The notes under the pieces were generated by a model. It did no database searches. It had not been told where the DNA came from and saw nothing but the letters and a program-made list of their open reading frames with translations. Both the position numbers and the translations under genes were made by a program. A DNA stretch of 64,000 nucleotides from Bryobacterales bacterium (GTDB lineage Bacteria; Acidobacteriota; Terriglobia; Bryobacterales; UBA6623). The stretch covers positions 101,238-165,237 of the forward strand of contig JAPOOG010000077.1 in the NCBI GenBank assembly GCA_026713545.1, written 5' to 3'. Shown in pieces: positions 27,660-36,531 of this stretch; within the stretch, counting starts at the first letter, position 1; each line of letters begins with the position of its first letter.

Positions 27660-28385
27660 ATGATCATTCCCTGCATTGATCTGATGGGCGGCAAAGTTGT
27701 CCAATTGATCCAAGGACGCAAGAAGGCGCTGGAGGGCGAGTCGCCCGAAGTGATGCTCAAAAAGTTCGCGGCCTTCCCCGAGATTCAGGTGATTGACCTC
27801 GATGCGGCGATGGGCAGGGGGTCGAACAACGACATCGTGCTGAAGTTGGCATGCAGCGCCATCGTGCGGGTGGGCGGCGGTGTCCGGTCGGTCGAGCGGG
27901 CCCGCGAACTCGTCGAAGCCGGTGCCTCCAAGGTCATTATCGGCACCTCCGCTTTTGATGCAAACGGCGTCCGACATGACTTCCTGAGGGAAGTCAGCCG
28001 GGCGATCGGGAAGGATCGGCTCCTATCCGCGCTTGATTCAAAACGCGGGCATATCGTCGTCAAGGGCTGGCAAGAGGCCACTTCATGGCGGGCGGAAGAG
28101 GTCATTGGCCAACTCGAACCCTATAGTGGGGGATTCCTCTGTACCTACGTCGACAAAGAGGGGATGATGCAGGGGACCGACCTCGATTGGTATCGCCGTC
28201 TCCGCCTAGCCACACGGCTGGAGCTGACCGCTGCCGGAGGCATTACCACCATCGAAGAGATCAAAGCGCTCGACGAACTCTCGATCCACGCAGCACTGGG
28301 AATGGCGATCTACACCGGACGTCTGAATCTCGACGAATTGACGGACCTGCAAAATAAAGGCTCCCGTGGATGCACGGGAGCCTGA
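27660..28385 (+). CDS. hisA: ProFAR isomerase, divergent HisA
   Basis: HisA isomerises ProFAR to PRFAR before HisH/HisF act. The 241-residue barrel starts IIPCIDLMGGKVVQLIQG and has VIDLDAAMGRGSN, VRVGGGVRSVERA, ALDSKRGHIVVKGW and TAAGGITTIEEI. Both catalytic Asp positions (in CIDL and ALDS) are present. The CIDLMGGKVVQLIQG start differs from the common ALDLIDGKVVRL pattern, so this is a divergent branch. A 141-bp gap separates it from hisF; a TTGACA lies in it (about 27549) but no matching -10 was found. A terminator for the facing gene lies inside its last codons. Confidence 0.9.
   Translation: MIIPCIDLMGGKVVQLIQGRKKALEGESPEVMLKKFAAFPEIQVIDLDAAMGRGSNNDIVLKLACSAIVRVGGGVRSVERARELVEAGASKVIIGTSAFDANGVRHDFLREVSRAIGKDRLLSALDSKRGHIVVKGWQEATSWRAEEVIGQLEPYSGGFLCTYVDKEGMMQGTDLDWYRRLRLATRLELTAAGGITTIEEIKALDELSIHAALGMAIYTGRLNLDELTDLQNKGSRGCTGA
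28358..28383 (-). terminator. Intrinsic terminator for the dksA-like gene, inside the 3' end of hisA
   Basis: Arms AGGCTCCCGTG and CACGGGAGCCT form a perfect 11-pair stem with a four-base loop. On the minus strand the stem is followed by TTTATTTTG, a usable T-rich tail; on the plus strand no T tract follows. The hairpin therefore suits the minus-strand gene ending at 28427, although it lies within hisA codons. Confidence 0.72.
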
Positions 28386-28426
28386 TATCATCCTTCGGCG
28401 TCGCGACCACTCGTGTAACGAGTGTT

Positions 28427-28837
28427 CTAGTAAGAGTAAGAGCGTTCCCGGCGCCGGCGCTCCTGCGGCTCTTCCGACAGTTCTTCTTGGCACGTCACAC
28501 AATAAAGCGCCCACGGAACCGCCTGGAGCCGCTTGATAGAGATCGGATCGTTGCACTCGGGGCAAATCCCGTATCCACCGGCATCGACCCGGACCAGCGC
28601 CTCCTCGATCTCGCGAAGCAACATCACATCAATGTTGTTGCGGTTGAGAAAAATCCATTCCTCATGGCTCTGCACGGGAAGATCCTCCAAGGCGGGAGGG
28701 TCCTCACCGCGGTCGAGAGCCTTAGCCGCTTTCGACGAGCCCAAGCTGGTTTGTATTTCCTCCGCTTTGGCTTCCAACACGGTACGAAACTGCTTGATCT
28801 GAGCCTTTGTCACTCCGTTCGTCGTTCCCTTAGTCAT
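28427..28837 (-). CDS. DksA/TraR family zinc-finger protein
   Basis: The 136-residue protein has a helical N-terminal half (KAQIKQFRTVLEAKAEEIQ...) and a C-terminal C4 zinc finger, CPEC with 17 residues to CVTC, within GYGICPECNDPISIKRLQAVP. DksA-type proteins enter the secondary channel of RNA polymerase and help the stringent response; family membership is clear but a true DksA role is not certain because the coiled-coil tip is not the classical one. A strong GGGGGAGTG lies just before the ATG. It converges on hisA with 41 bases between stops. Confidence 0.88.
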   Translation of the reverse strand: MTKGTTNGVTKAQIKQFRTVLEAKAEEIQTSLGSSKAAKALDRGEDPPALEDLPVQSHEEWIFLNRNNIDVMLLREIEEALVRVDAGGYGICPECNDPISIKRLQAVPWALYCVTCQEELSEEPQERRRRERSYSY

Positions 28838-29534
28838 TTTTCACTCCCCCGTTCTCAGTTAATCCGGTCCGACGGGCTTATCAGTCCATGGTCGGTTCGA
28901 TTCAGGTCTTGTTAGACCCCACACGAACCCGTTGGGTTTCAGTTTCCTCCACACGAATGACAAAGTCGCTTGCGAGGCCGCACCCGCGCGGGAAACAACT
29001 GAGCCCACAACAGGGCCAGTCGTCGGATGACTACCGCCTAACTACGTCGACACCGGAAAACCTGATTCAAAAACCTACTGAAGCCGCGGGATCACCCGTC
29101 TGACCCGGCGACAGTGCGGGAATTTCCTCCGATTATACGTACGAGGTCACTCTTTGGCAAGGAAAAAATGCACACCCGTTACTACGCGGCCCCGCGGTCA
29201 GCAGCACTGACAGACTGCGACAACCACCTCCACCAATACCCAGCAAGGTTCTATCACATGCTGTCAAGTATCTTGTGGCTCAGAATTGTCAAATACAACA
29301 TGACCCCGAAGGCGGGAATGTTTCCAACACAAGATGATCCTGAGAATACAGCGGTTGGCACATGTCAACCCGGAGTGAAACGGCCGATCCCAAACAGCCC
29401 GAGAAGGTGAACACGCAGCCAGAAACGTCACAATTACGGGGGGGCCGATATCCTTTCGATGAACGACCGGTCCCGCACGGATTTTGAGCCGCCGCCGGTC
29501 GCCCTGTCCTGCATCATCTGCATTCTAGGGACGG
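28838..29534. other. Long intergenic stretch, no gene seen
   Basis: About 700 bp lie between the DksA-like gene and the cytochrome gene. Open frames here have no protein-like content. Two minus-strand TTGACA hexamers (29292-29287 and 29267-29262) could belong to a distant promoter for the DksA-like gene, but neither has a good -10. A run of seven G at about 29439 is the only other oddity. A small RNA cannot be excluded. Confidence 0.5.
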
Positions 29535-30080
29535 CTACTGGGCGTCATGACAGAGGTTGCACTCATTTGATGCTTTGCGGCGGTCGTGGCAGGCCATGCA
29601 AGCCATCATGTTGGTGGGCTTTTCCTGGAAGATGACTTCGCGCTCGGCGACAGGTCCATGACATTCCTGGCAGGAAATCTTGGCCTCCTTGTGATGCCAC
29701 TCATGTGAAAAGTAGACGTAGTCGGGCACTTTGTAGACTTTGACCCAAGGGATTTCTTTGCCTTGCTCTTCAAAGCCGGAAAGTCTTTGGATATGTAGGC
29801 TGTCGGTCCTGACGGCTGCATGGCAGGCCATACAGGTAGTGGTGGACGGATAGCCCGCAAGGAAGCCGGGGTCTTCGATCTTGTGACAGTCGAGGCATTC
29901 CAAGCCAAGCCCGACATGGACTCTGTGGCTAAAGGGCAGCGGCTGTTCGGGAGGCGGGAGAGGTTCGAAAGGCTTGGGTTTGCCAACAGGAGCGCTGGTT
30001 TGGGCGGCCAGGAACGAGAGCGTAACGAGGGCGGCAGCAACGAGGATGGCGCAGAGGCGCATACGGTGGGGCAGGCGCAC
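29535..30080 (-). CDS. Secreted pentaheme cytochrome c
   Basis: The 181-residue protein has a signal peptide (LCAILVAAALVTLSFLAAQ) and five CxxCH heme sites at about residues 62-66, 83-87, 137-141, 161-165 and 174-178. Additional His residues (FSHRVH, FSHEWHH) can be distal ligands, so bis-His hemes of the cytochrome c3/c7 type are likely. It would shuttle electrons in the periplasm. The pairing motif SHxxH before each cluster resembles the multiheme subunit of alternative complex III and related chains, but no such genes are beside it. Confidence 0.9.
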   Translation of the reverse strand: MRLPHRMRLCAILVAAALVTLSFLAAQTSAPVGKPKPFEPLPPPEQPLPFSHRVHVGLGLECLDCHKIEDPGFLAGYPSTTTCMACHAAVRTDSLHIQRLSGFEEQGKEIPWVKVYKVPDYVYFSHEWHHKEAKISCQECHGPVAEREVIFQEKPTNMMACMACHDRRKASNECNLCHDAQ

Positions 30081-30310
30081 TTCATCGCGCCACTACGTCT
30101 AGAGTAATGCGAAAACATCGAATCTGTCATCGCAGGGGGTGAGGTGCTTGTCGCTACCGCCGGCGGAGCCCTGGGAAAAAATGACCGCAGCAAAGTCGGG
30201 AAGGCACAGCAGCGATGAGACCGATATAGGACTGGGCCAGCATCGGGGTAACGCAGCGATCTTGGTTCGAACGGAAAGGGATGATTTGCAGGAAAGAAGT
30301 CAGAGGCCGT

Positions 30311-31195
30311 CTACGAGAGTTGACGATGACTCCCGGTCCACTGTTGTCGCTCGCGGCGGGTCACGCTTGCGGTGATGCTTCCAACGCCGCGAACGAAACC
30401 TTCAACACGGTCGCCCGGCAGGACCCGCGCTCCCTTCGGACAGCCGGTGGAAAGAATGGCGCCGGCCTCGAACGTAATCACCTCAGTGTGTAGAGCGACG
30501 AGCGCGTCCGGCCGATGGGCCATGTTTCGAACGTAGTCACGAGAGAACTGACGCCCATTGTGGATCGTTACGACCTCCAGCGCGTTCACATCGGGCACTT
30601 CATCCTTGGTGACGATCACGGGGCCGAAGCTGAAGAATGTGTCAAAGCTCTTCGATCGCTGCAGGTAGCGAGCGTTGCGTCGGAGCACGTCGAGCGCCGT
30701 CATATCGAGCGTCACGGTGTAGCCGAGCAGGACGTCCTCGAACGCCTCGATTGGTACCTCTCGGCAGTTTTTCCCGAACACGAGACCCAACTCCCCCTCG
30801 GCATCGACGTCGTCAGAAAGATCGGCCGGAGGCAACTCGATCGCACCACCAGGTTCGAAGAGCGAAGAGGTCGGCTTCATGAAGCTGCCCGGCTCCTCGG
30901 GCTGCATTTCGTTCAAGTCCTCGGCGTGCGATTTGTAGTTCAGGCCGATGCACCAGATCTTCGGCGGTGACGGATATGGCAGGCGCAGCCGTACTTCACT
31001 CAGCCGCAACACCGACACGACGCCGGCCGAAGCCTCGCGCAGTTCCTCGATCACATCGGCTTCGATCAGCGAGAGAAGTTCGGTCGGCAGCCGCGTTCCT
31101 GAACGGGCGTTGACTTCCTCCACCGGTAGTACCTTGTCACCCTGCAGGATCCCAGCCTGCAAGCGGTTTTCGTATTCGAATGTGCAGAGTTTCAT
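30311..31195 (-). CDS. Fumarylacetoacetate hydrolase family protein
   Basis: The 294-residue protein has a small N-terminal domain and an FAH domain with IWCIGLNYKSHAEDL, FMKPTSSL, the metal ligands in DAEGELGLVFGK, GYTVTLDMTA and KSFDTFFSFGPVI, GAILSTGCPKG. Such enzymes cleave C-C bonds or isomerise in aromatic catabolism, or act as oxaloacetate decarboxylases and acylpyruvases; the substrate cannot be told. It follows recJ by 38 bases on the minus strand. Confidence 0.9.
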   Translation of the reverse strand: MKLCTFEYENRLQAGILQGDKVLPVEEVNARSGTRLPTELLSLIEADVIEELREASAGVVSVLRLSEVRLRLPYPSPPKIWCIGLNYKSHAEDLNEMQPEEPGSFMKPTSSLFEPGGAIELPPADLSDDVDAEGELGLVFGKNCREVPIEAFEDVLLGYTVTLDMTALDVLRRNARYLQRSKSFDTFFSFGPVIVTKDEVPDVNALEVVTIHNGRQFSRDYVRNMAHRPDALVALHTEVITFEAGAILSTGCPKGARVLPGDRVEGFVRGVGSITASVTRRERQQWTGSHRQLS

Positions 31196-31233
31196 CTTGG
31201 ATCAGGAGCGGTCCCACAAGCCGCTTGAGGGCA

Positions 31234-32958
31234 TCATGCCGTACCCGCTTCAGCCGCTCGAAAGTCCTCCAGTTTCAGCCGCAAACCGCCACGAAACTCG
31301 TCGCGCTCAATCGAGAAAGCCACATCGACTCTCGAACCGGCGCGCAGTCCCTTCACCTGCTCGGCCATGCGCCACCCGATCGCAGACAGCACAGCATCCC
31401 TCGTCCGCAGCCGCATCTTGACGTGCTTCATCTTCAGGATTTCCGGCGCGTCCAGCAGAGCCACCGGGCCAGCAGAGAACTTCGGTGTGGGGTTCCCCAG
31501 CCCATGTGGGGCAAAGCGGCTCAACTCTGCAAGGGTGTCTTCGTTAACATCGCTGAAGGTGATCTCGGAGTCCAATGAAAGGATAGGAGTGAAGTCTTCG
31601 GTCTTGAGCACCCCCCGAGCATGCTCGTTCAGGCGTCGCCGCAGTTCGGGAATGCGATCGATCGGCAGCGTGCATCCCGCCGCTTGCTTGTGGCCACCGA
31701 ATCGTGTGAACAAGTCTGCGGTCGACTCCAACCCCCCGAGCAGGTGATAACGCGGAATACTGCGTCCCGATCCCGTCGCGAGCCCTGTCGCCGTATCGCA
31801 GCTCATCACCAATGACGGACGGTGGTAACGTTCCACAATCCGGTTCGCCACGATGCCAATCACCCCCACGTGCCATCCATCGCCTGAGGCCACGATGAAA
31901 GGAGTGTCCTCGGGGTCCGGTAGATCTTCAAGCTTCTCGATGATCTCGTTGAAGATCGAAACTTCGGTCCTCTGCCGCTGACGGTTCAACTGATCGAGGT
32001 GCCCGGCGATACGCGACACCTCAGCTTCGCTGCGGGCATCGAACAGATCGATGACGGCCCGAGCGTCGTCCAGCCGTCCCGCGGCGTTGAGTCGCGGACC
32101 GATCCGAAAGCCCACGTCGCCCGCGCTGAGTCTCTTGTTGAGATCGAGCCCCGAGACGCCGATGAGCGCACGCAGTCCCAGGTTTTTGGGATTCCTCAGA
32201 CCTTCGAGTCCCAGCTTCGTAAAGACACGGTTTTCGCCAATGAGCGGCACCATATCGGCCACCGTCGCGATGGCGACCATCTTGAGAAGCGAAGTCAGCA
32301 CGCGATCAAGCTTCTCAGCAGGCCATCCCAGATCGCTCAGTAGTGCCTGCGCCAACTTGAAAACGACGCCCGCCCCGCACAGGTTCTTGTCAGGGTAGGT
32401 GCACCCTGGCTGATTGGGATTCAGCACCGCGAACGCGGGCGGCATGGAGGCGGTGGGAAGGTGATGGTCCGTGATAATGACATCGACGCCGAGTTCGTTG
32501 GCGCACTGTACCACTTCTGTTTCTCGGATGCCGTTGTCTGCCGTGATGATCAGGCGAACGCCCATACTCGCAGAGCGTTCGATGACCTCGGCGCGCATGC
32601 CGTAGCCTTCGCGAATGCGGTGAGGCACATGAAATTCCGCCGAGCCGCCCACCAGTTCGATCACCGCCCGCAGCAGGACAACCGATGTGGCGCCGTCGAC
32701 GTCGTAATCGCCGTAGATGAGGATTTTTTCCTGTTGCGCAATCGCCCGACGGATTCGGCTGACGCCCTCTCGCATCCCAGCCATGCGATAGGGGTCGTGA
32801 AGTTGGGATAGCTCGGGCCGCAAGAAGCTCAGCGCCCTGGCGGGGTCGGTGATGCCTCGTTGCGCCAGAAGCATACTCGTCAACGCAGACACCTGCGCCT
32901 CTCTCCGAAGCCGCTCGGCTTCGGCCGAGTCGTAACTCCGATAGATCCAACGCTTCAT
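31234..32958 (-). CDS. recJ: Single-stranded-DNA-specific exonuclease
   Basis: RecJ degrades single-stranded DNA 5' to 3' in recombination and repair. The 574-residue protein has the DHH-family metal motifs: ILIYGDYDVDGATS, ITADNGI, VIITDHHLP, and the DHHA1 part with ASGDGWHVGVIGIVA and FGGHKQAAGCTLP, then an OB-like end. Length is typical. It stands between the aldehyde dehydrogenase and the FAH-family gene with short gaps (54 and 38 bases). Confidence 0.95.
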   Translation of the reverse strand: MKRWIYRSYDSAEAERLRREAQVSALTSMLLAQRGITDPARALSFLRPELSQLHDPYRMAGMREGVSRIRRAIAQQEKILIYGDYDVDGATSVVLLRAVIELVGGSAEFHVPHRIREGYGMRAEVIERSASMGVRLIITADNGIRETEVVQCANELGVDVIITDHHLPTASMPPAFAVLNPNQPGCTYPDKNLCGAGVVFKLAQALLSDLGWPAEKLDRVLTSLLKMVAIATVADMVPLIGENRVFTKLGLEGLRNPKNLGLRALIGVSGLDLNKRLSAGDVGFRIGPRLNAAGRLDDARAVIDLFDARSEAEVSRIAGHLDQLNRQRQRTEVSIFNEIIEKLEDLPDPEDTPFIVASGDGWHVGVIGIVANRIVERYHRPSLVMSCDTATGLATGSGRSIPRYHLLGGLESTADLFTRFGGHKQAAGCTLPIDRIPELRRRLNEHARGVLKTEDFTPILSLDSEITFSDVNEDTLAELSRFAPHGLGNPTPKFSAGPVALLDAPEILKMKHVKMRLRTRDAVLSAIGWRMAEQVKGLRAGSRVDVAFSIERDEFRGGLRLKLEDFRAAEAGTA

Positions 32959-33012
32959 GTTTCCCGGAGTCTCGTAGGGGTTGCCCTGTAAGTGACTGTG
33001 CCGATGACCGGG

Positions 33013-34812
33013 CTACTCCGTGCGTACCATCACCTGCCCGTCGTAGTCGAGATCCCTCGCGGCCGGGGTAACGATGGTCTTTCTGTTGATATAGATCTTT
33101 GTCTGCAGGACCTTCGCCCGCCGCACGTCGTCTTCGCTAACGAACGGTACGATGTCCACCTCCGACGCGATCGGTTTCGGTACAGGACGGTTAACGGGTT
33201 TGGGTTGCGCCGCGGTCGGGACCGGACTCGGAGTTGTGGCTCTCGGACCGTTCAGGAAGCGGTCGACGACCTGCGCAGCGGGTCCCGTATTGACACTCGC
33301 TGTCGCTGTGACAGCTCCGGACGCGGCTGCGACACCACGCTGCTGCAAGTACTGGTCTACCGCCGCCGCGACTTTCGGGCGGTCCGGCGAAGTGGCGGCA
33401 CTTGCGACAGTCTTGCCGGCAAAGAAACTTTTGGCCTCATCACTCTCGAATGCTGCCTCCACCTCCCGCACCTTGTAAGCAACGCGCTTGATGTTGATCA
33501 AATGCATGGGGCCTATGTTGTCGCCCGTGATGTTTCCAGCGATCGCGCCACATCCGAGCGTCATCGATGGCAGAACGTTCGTAGTGATGCCCGTCGAGCC
33601 TTGCGGCGCCGCCGTGTTCACGAGGATACGAAAGGCCGGCATCGCCAAACCAAACTCACGAATCCGCTCGTCGCTCTTCGAGTAGATCACGCAGGTGTGC
33701 CCGCGCCCGCCGAAGTTCACGATCTCCGCCGAGGCCTTCAGCGCTCCGGCGAAGTTCTCCGCGAAGTGTACGCTCAAGACGGGCGAGAGCTTCTCGGCGG
33801 AAAGCGGATGCTCGCGGCCGACGCCCCTCAGCTCCACGACTAGCGCCCGGATATCCTCCCCGACCCTGAAGCCGGCCATCTCGGCAATGCGCTGCGGTGA
33901 CTGCCCCACGCATTCGGGGTTCACACGAAAGTCCTTGGTGATCAGCAATGCAGCCAATTCGGACGTCTGCCGCTCATCGCAGACATGGGCGCCGTGCTTC
34001 CTCAGCGCCGACCAGACAGCATCACGGTTCTTCTCCTCGCTGATGACGCACTGCTCGCTGGAGCAGACCGTCCCGTAGTCAAACGACTTGCCGTCGATGA
34101 CGGAGCCGATCGCTTCATCGACATCGGCCGTGTCATCGAGCAGCACGGCCACATTGCCCGGACCAACGCCGAGTGCGGGTTTGCCGCTTGAATACGCCGC
34201 GCGCACAATCCCCGGACCGCCGGTGGAGAGGATCAGGCTCGTGAGGCGGTGCTTGAGTAGCTCGTTCGTACCTTGGATCGTCGCTTTCGTAAGGCACTGG
34301 ACGACGCCCTTGGGGGCGCCCGCGGCTTCAGCGGCTTCGGCGAGCAGCCTCGCGGATTCGCACGTACAGTTGACCGCCCGTGGATGCGGGCTCACGACAA
34401 TGGCGTTCTTGCTCTTGAGCGCGATGAGAATCTTGAAGAAAGCCGTGGATGTCGGATTCGTCGTCGGCAGAATGGCGGCCACGACTCCCGCAGGCTCGGC
34501 GATTTCGAGAATCCCCTTGTCGGGGTCCTCGTCAATCACGCCAACGGTTTTCATCGGACGGATAGCCCGATGCAGGAGATCCGAGTTCAGCAGGTTCTTG
34601 ATGGTCTTATCACGGACATTGCCGTAGCCGGTTTCTTCAACCGCGAGCTTGGCCAGCGACTCGGCGTTGGCACGCGCAACGGCCGCTGCCTGATCGAGGA
34701 TGCGGTCGACCTCCTCCTGCGTGTGCTTCCGAAACTGAAGGAAGGCTTCGTGCGCCGCCGCGACCTTAGTGCGGACTTCTTGAATCGACTGCAGATCCTT
34801 ATCCGCCACCAT
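33013..34812 (-). CDS. Microcompartment-type acylating aldehyde dehydrogenase with long tail
   Basis: The first ~470 residues match the CoA-acylating aldehyde dehydrogenases of EutE/PduP type: PAGVVAAILPTTNPTST, STGGPGIVRAAYSSGKP, GVGPGNVAVLLDDTAD and the catalytic Cys250 in GTVCSSEQCV. They convert an aldehyde, CoA and NAD to acyl-CoA. The protein is 599 residues, about 130 more than usual. The extra part has two similar short helices in Ala/Pro/Thr linker (about 479-490 AAAVDQYL and 513-521 AAQVVDRFL) and a C-terminal module (551-599) with KIYINRKTIVTPAARDL. A shell-protein gene lies nine bases upstream. Confidence 0.9.
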   Translation of the reverse strand: MVADKDLQSIQEVRTKVAAAHEAFLQFRKHTQEEVDRILDQAAAVARANAESLAKLAVEETGYGNVRDKTIKNLLNSDLLHRAIRPMKTVGVIDEDPDKGILEIAEPAGVVAAILPTTNPTSTAFFKILIALKSKNAIVVSPHPRAVNCTCESARLLAEAAEAAGAPKGVVQCLTKATIQGTNELLKHRLTSLILSTGGPGIVRAAYSSGKPALGVGPGNVAVLLDDTADVDEAIGSVIDGKSFDYGTVCSSEQCVISEEKNRDAVWSALRKHGAHVCDERQTSELAALLITKDFRVNPECVGQSPQRIAEMAGFRVGEDIRALVVELRGVGREHPLSAEKLSPVLSVHFAENFAGALKASAEIVNFGGRGHTCVIYSKSDERIREFGLAMPAFRILVNTAAPQGSTGITTNVLPSMTLGCGAIAGNITGDNIGPMHLINIKRVAYKVREVEAAFESDEAKSFFAGKTVASAATSPDRPKVAAAVDQYLQQRGVAAASGAVTATASVNTGPAAQVVDRFLNGPRATTPSPVPTAAQPKPVNRPVPKPIASEVDIVPFVSEDDVRRAKVLQTKIYINRKTIVTPAARDLDYDGQVMVRTE

Positions 34813-34821
34813 CGCGGATCG

Positions 34822-35118
34822 TTATCCCTTGCCGCCTTGCGCGGCCCTGTTCTTCGGCACGATCTTGGTGTCGGCCTCTTCGTGAGGGTTGGGGATGACG
34901 TGAACGCTGACCAATTCGCCCACTCGCCGGGCTGCGGCCGCACCCGCGTCCGTCGCCGCTTTGACCGCGCCGACATCGCCACGGCACGTCACGGTGACAA
35001 ACCCGGCGCCGATGTACTCCTTGCCTTCGAGCACCACCTTCGCGGCCTTGACCATCGCGTCAGCGGCCTCGACAGCTCCCACAAGGCCCTTCGTCTCAAT
35101 CATTCCCAGAGCTTCCAC
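34822..35118 (-). CDS. Bacterial microcompartment shell protein (BMC-H)
   Basis: The 98-residue protein is a single BMC domain: [20 protein letters not shown] at the start, a pore loop YIGAG in place of the usual KIGSG, and [16 protein letters not shown]. Such proteins form hexamers that tile the shell of a protein-bounded organelle. The start is GTG, supported by GGGAG seven bases ahead. The next gene encodes the aldehyde dehydrogenase, nine bases on. No vertex protein, BMC-T, alcohol dehydrogenase or phosphotransacylase lies in the window, so the rest of the organelle genes must be elsewhere. Confidence 0.95.
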   Translation of the reverse strand: MEALGMIETKGLVGAVEAADAMVKAAKVVLEGKEYIGAGFVTVTCRGDVGAVKAATDAGAAAARRVGELVSVHVIPNPHEEADTKIVPKNRAAQGGKG

Positions 35119-35393
35119 AGGTTGGCTCCCTGCCTCTCAGCGTAACCGTGAAAGTACCACAACCACTCGAATACCCACAAGCCGAAAAAATTGACGTCTC
35201 TCCGCCGTGTGATTCAAGCGTGAATTCTCTGTTCGGCACCCAAGGTGCGATATACGAACACATCTTTGAAGCATCGAGCACTCGCGGTATCTTTCCGATT
35301 GGAGCACGGCCATTTCAAATTGCGGTGTCACTCGTTATAGGCACGGCTGTTGGTATGCTTTGGCTTGGTAACGACTGCGACAGGCGAAGAGAG

Positions 35394-36527
35394 ATGATAC
35401 CCATGAACTCGATGAAGGTTTCCGGACACGATCACGTGCTCGTCGTGGCATCTGCCCTGGCGCTGTATCTCGCTCTTCCTCATCCAGCCTCCGCCAACGA
35501 AGACATCCGCCTCGAACCGCGCGTTCAGGCCATGCTGCAGATCAAAGCCGCGCCTTACACAAAGCTGGCTAACGGTAGCGCCCTTACCGTCGAACACAAG
35601 TTCACGTACATCACGCCCGACAACGGCCAAACCTGGCTCGATCGCATTCCCCTGTTTGCGGACGGAGCTGATCTCAAAGTCAGCAATGAGCGCGTGCTTA
35701 CTCGCACCCGGGACGGAGCGATCATTCTGGCCTTTATGAACCTCAACTCGCGGGACTGGGGTTGGGACGACCAGAAGAACGCACCCGACCGCGAAGTACG
35801 ACTCGACGTATGGACCATCCGCAGCCTGGACGAAGGCCGCACTTGGCAGGATGCGCAGCGCATTCAAGGCGGTTGGTGCGGCGCCGTACGAGACATCATT
35901 CAGACCGCTTCCGGCCGCGTGGTTCTCACTGCGCAGGTCTTGACGGACAACCCGCCTCGACACGTCACACGAACCTATTCCTCCGACGACGACGGCAAGA
36001 CCTGGAAGCCGAGCAACATCCTCGACCTCGGCGGACACGGCCACCACGACGGCGCGATAGAAGCCACAATCGTCGAGCGCCGCGATCACAGGATCTGGAT
36101 GCTACTCCGTACGAATCTCGATTACTTCTGGGAAGCATTCTCAGACAACCAGGGTCGCTACTGGAGAGAGATGCGGCCCACCAAGATCGACGCCAGCAGC
36201 TCTCCGGCTTACCTGACACGGCTCCAAAGCGGCCGACTCGTGATGACCTGGAACCGGCTTTATCTCGAAGGCAAGAATACCACCGTACGCCGCGGCGGTT
36301 CCCGCTCGGAAACGCTTGCCAGTTGGGAACGATCGGAACTCTCCATCGCTTTTTCCGACGACGATGGGCAGAACTGGACAGACTCGGTCGTGATCGCCCG
36401 CCACAAAGACAAGTCCAAGCGAGTGTCCTATCCCTGGGTCTTCGAGCGTCGGCCCGGTGAGATGTGGATCACTACGATGCAAGGCGGCCTCAAGTGCCGG
36501 CTCTTCGAAAAGGACTTCGTGAAGTAG
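35394..36527 (+). CDS. Secreted sialidase-fold (BNR repeat) protein
   Basis: From the ATG at 35394 (GAAGAGAG just ahead) the product is 377 residues with a signal peptide (VLVVASALALYLALPHPASA). Five Asp-box-like turns are visible: TPDNGQTW, SLDEGRTW, SDDDGKTW, SDNQGRYW and SDDDGQNW, which mark the six-bladed propeller of sialidases and related proteins. An ERRPGEMWIT segment lies at the end. It may hydrolyse a glycoside outside the membrane; sialic acid as substrate is not shown. In-frame ATGs at 35403 and 35412 are alternatives. Confidence 0.83.
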   Translation: MIPMNSMKVSGHDHVLVVASALALYLALPHPASANEDIRLEPRVQAMLQIKAAPYTKLANGSALTVEHKFTYITPDNGQTWLDRIPLFADGADLKVSNERVLTRTRDGAIILAFMNLNSRDWGWDDQKNAPDREVRLDVWTIRSLDEGRTWQDAQRIQGGWCGAVRDIIQTASGRVVLTAQVLTDNPPRHVTRTYSSDDDGKTWKPSNILDLGGHGHHDGAIEATIVERRDHRIWMLLRTNLDYFWEAFSDNQGRYWREMRPTKIDASSSPAYLTRLQSGRLVMTWNRLYLEGKNTTVRRGGSRSETLASWERSELSIAFSDDDGQNWTDSVVIARHKDKSKRVSYPWVFERRPGEMWITTMQGGLKCRLFEKDFVK

Positions 36528-36531
36528 AGAC

